A DNA stretch of 64,000 bases from Symsagittifera roscoffensis (taxonomy: Eukaryota > Xenacoelomorpha > Acoela > Convolutidae): positions 4,260,020-4,324,019 of the forward strand of contig NC_087065.1 of the NCBI RefSeq assembly GCF_963678635.1. The letters are read 5' to 3'. Within the stretch, counting starts at the first letter, position 1, and each line of letters starts with the position of its first letter. Made by a program: the position numbers and the translations under genes. Below the pieces are notes generated by a model. That model was not told where the DNA came from. It did not search any database and saw only the letters and a list, made by a program, of their open reading frames with translations. Positions 63,641 to 64,000 of the stretch are shown piece after piece.

Positions 63641-64000
63641 ATTATTTTAATTAGTCACATCATTTTGCAAGAAAATTTTTTTTCGCTGCAACTGATTGGC
63701 AACCGAACTTTTTTGTACTTCTCAACTTTTCTAATCAGCAATTGTTTTTTTTTTTAGAAAAATCACAACTCCGAATGGCTCGAACTTTCAAGCAATCTCG
63801 AGGGCTAATCACTGTACTAAGCGACCTAGAGATGAACACTTGTACTTTCTTTCCAACAGCGACGTGTGTTTACAATAGGTACTTGTGATTTACCAGAATG
63901 CTCTATGTTTTCTAAATTCTCAATCAAAGAAAAAACGATAATCGGTATGTTCGAATTAGATTTAACACATTTTTAGCTCATCAAATTGCACGGAAATAGC
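63641..64000. repeat. Possible right LTR-like repeat, runs off right edge
   Basis: Contains CACATCATTTTGCAAG, GCTGCAACTGATTGG, CACTGTACTAAGCGACCTA and AACGATAATCGGTA, counterparts of sequence around 60750-61220. Divergence is high. Confidence 0.35.

Overview
This window looks like AT-rich nuclear DNA from an invertebrate animal. It has spliced genes with GT-AG introns several kilobases long, no operons, many transposable elements, and abundant tandem and dispersed repeats. I cannot place the organism more precisely. I recognise two host genes. Almost all the rest is mobile-element debris or repeats.

Layout. 1-2525: a non-LTR retrotransposon on the minus strand with an N-terminal zinc-finger region and a YLDD reverse transcriptase (RT). 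It is frameshifted near its C-terminus, runs off the left edge, and has a 41-bp tandem repeat upstream of the ORF. 2900-4400: two plus-strand LINE remnants. 6015-12670: a pile of minus-strand LINE remnants (APE endonuclease, RT and C-terminal pieces, and a (TAG)n 3' tail), with a tRNA-like repeat nested inside. 13038-14672: a well-bounded Mutator-like (MULE) element with 8-bp target-site duplications. Its transposase keeps a FLYWCH-like finger and the C-terminal domain but has lost the catalytic core.

15318-29444 (+): a five-exon gene for a TruB-family pseudouridine synthase, closest to TRUB2. Its introns hold a MITE, a SINE with two copies, a larger tRNA-headed composite repeat with many copies, a 146-bp palindrome and an array of about nine 270-bp satellite units. 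A poly(A) signal and a strong hairpin follow the gene. 29850-45300: more composite repeats, a LINE fragment, a 433-bp hAT-type MITE with 8-bp target-site duplications and two diverged relatives, a 1.2-kb duplication and a degenerate repeat field.

45508-56558 (-): at least three exons of an aspartate/glutamate (hydantoin) racemase superfamily gene with both catalytic cysteine motifs. The roughly 10-kb intron in its middle contains a complete but disabled Ty3/gypsy retrotransposon (47630-54929; 292-bp LTRs, 5-bp target duplication GTTTT) and a Tc1/mariner remnant. 57004-57729: 34 identical copies of a 21-bp GC-rich minisatellite. 58644-59486: a TIR element filled with TTATAATCGATTATAA-type palindromes. 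61252-63041 (-): a degraded Bel/Pao element, possibly between diverged LTR-like repeats.

The two host genes do not form a pathway. TRUB2 acts on mitochondrial RNA in other animals, and the racemase is presumably metabolic. Coding calls rest on recalled family motifs and reading-frame inspection; no database search was possible.
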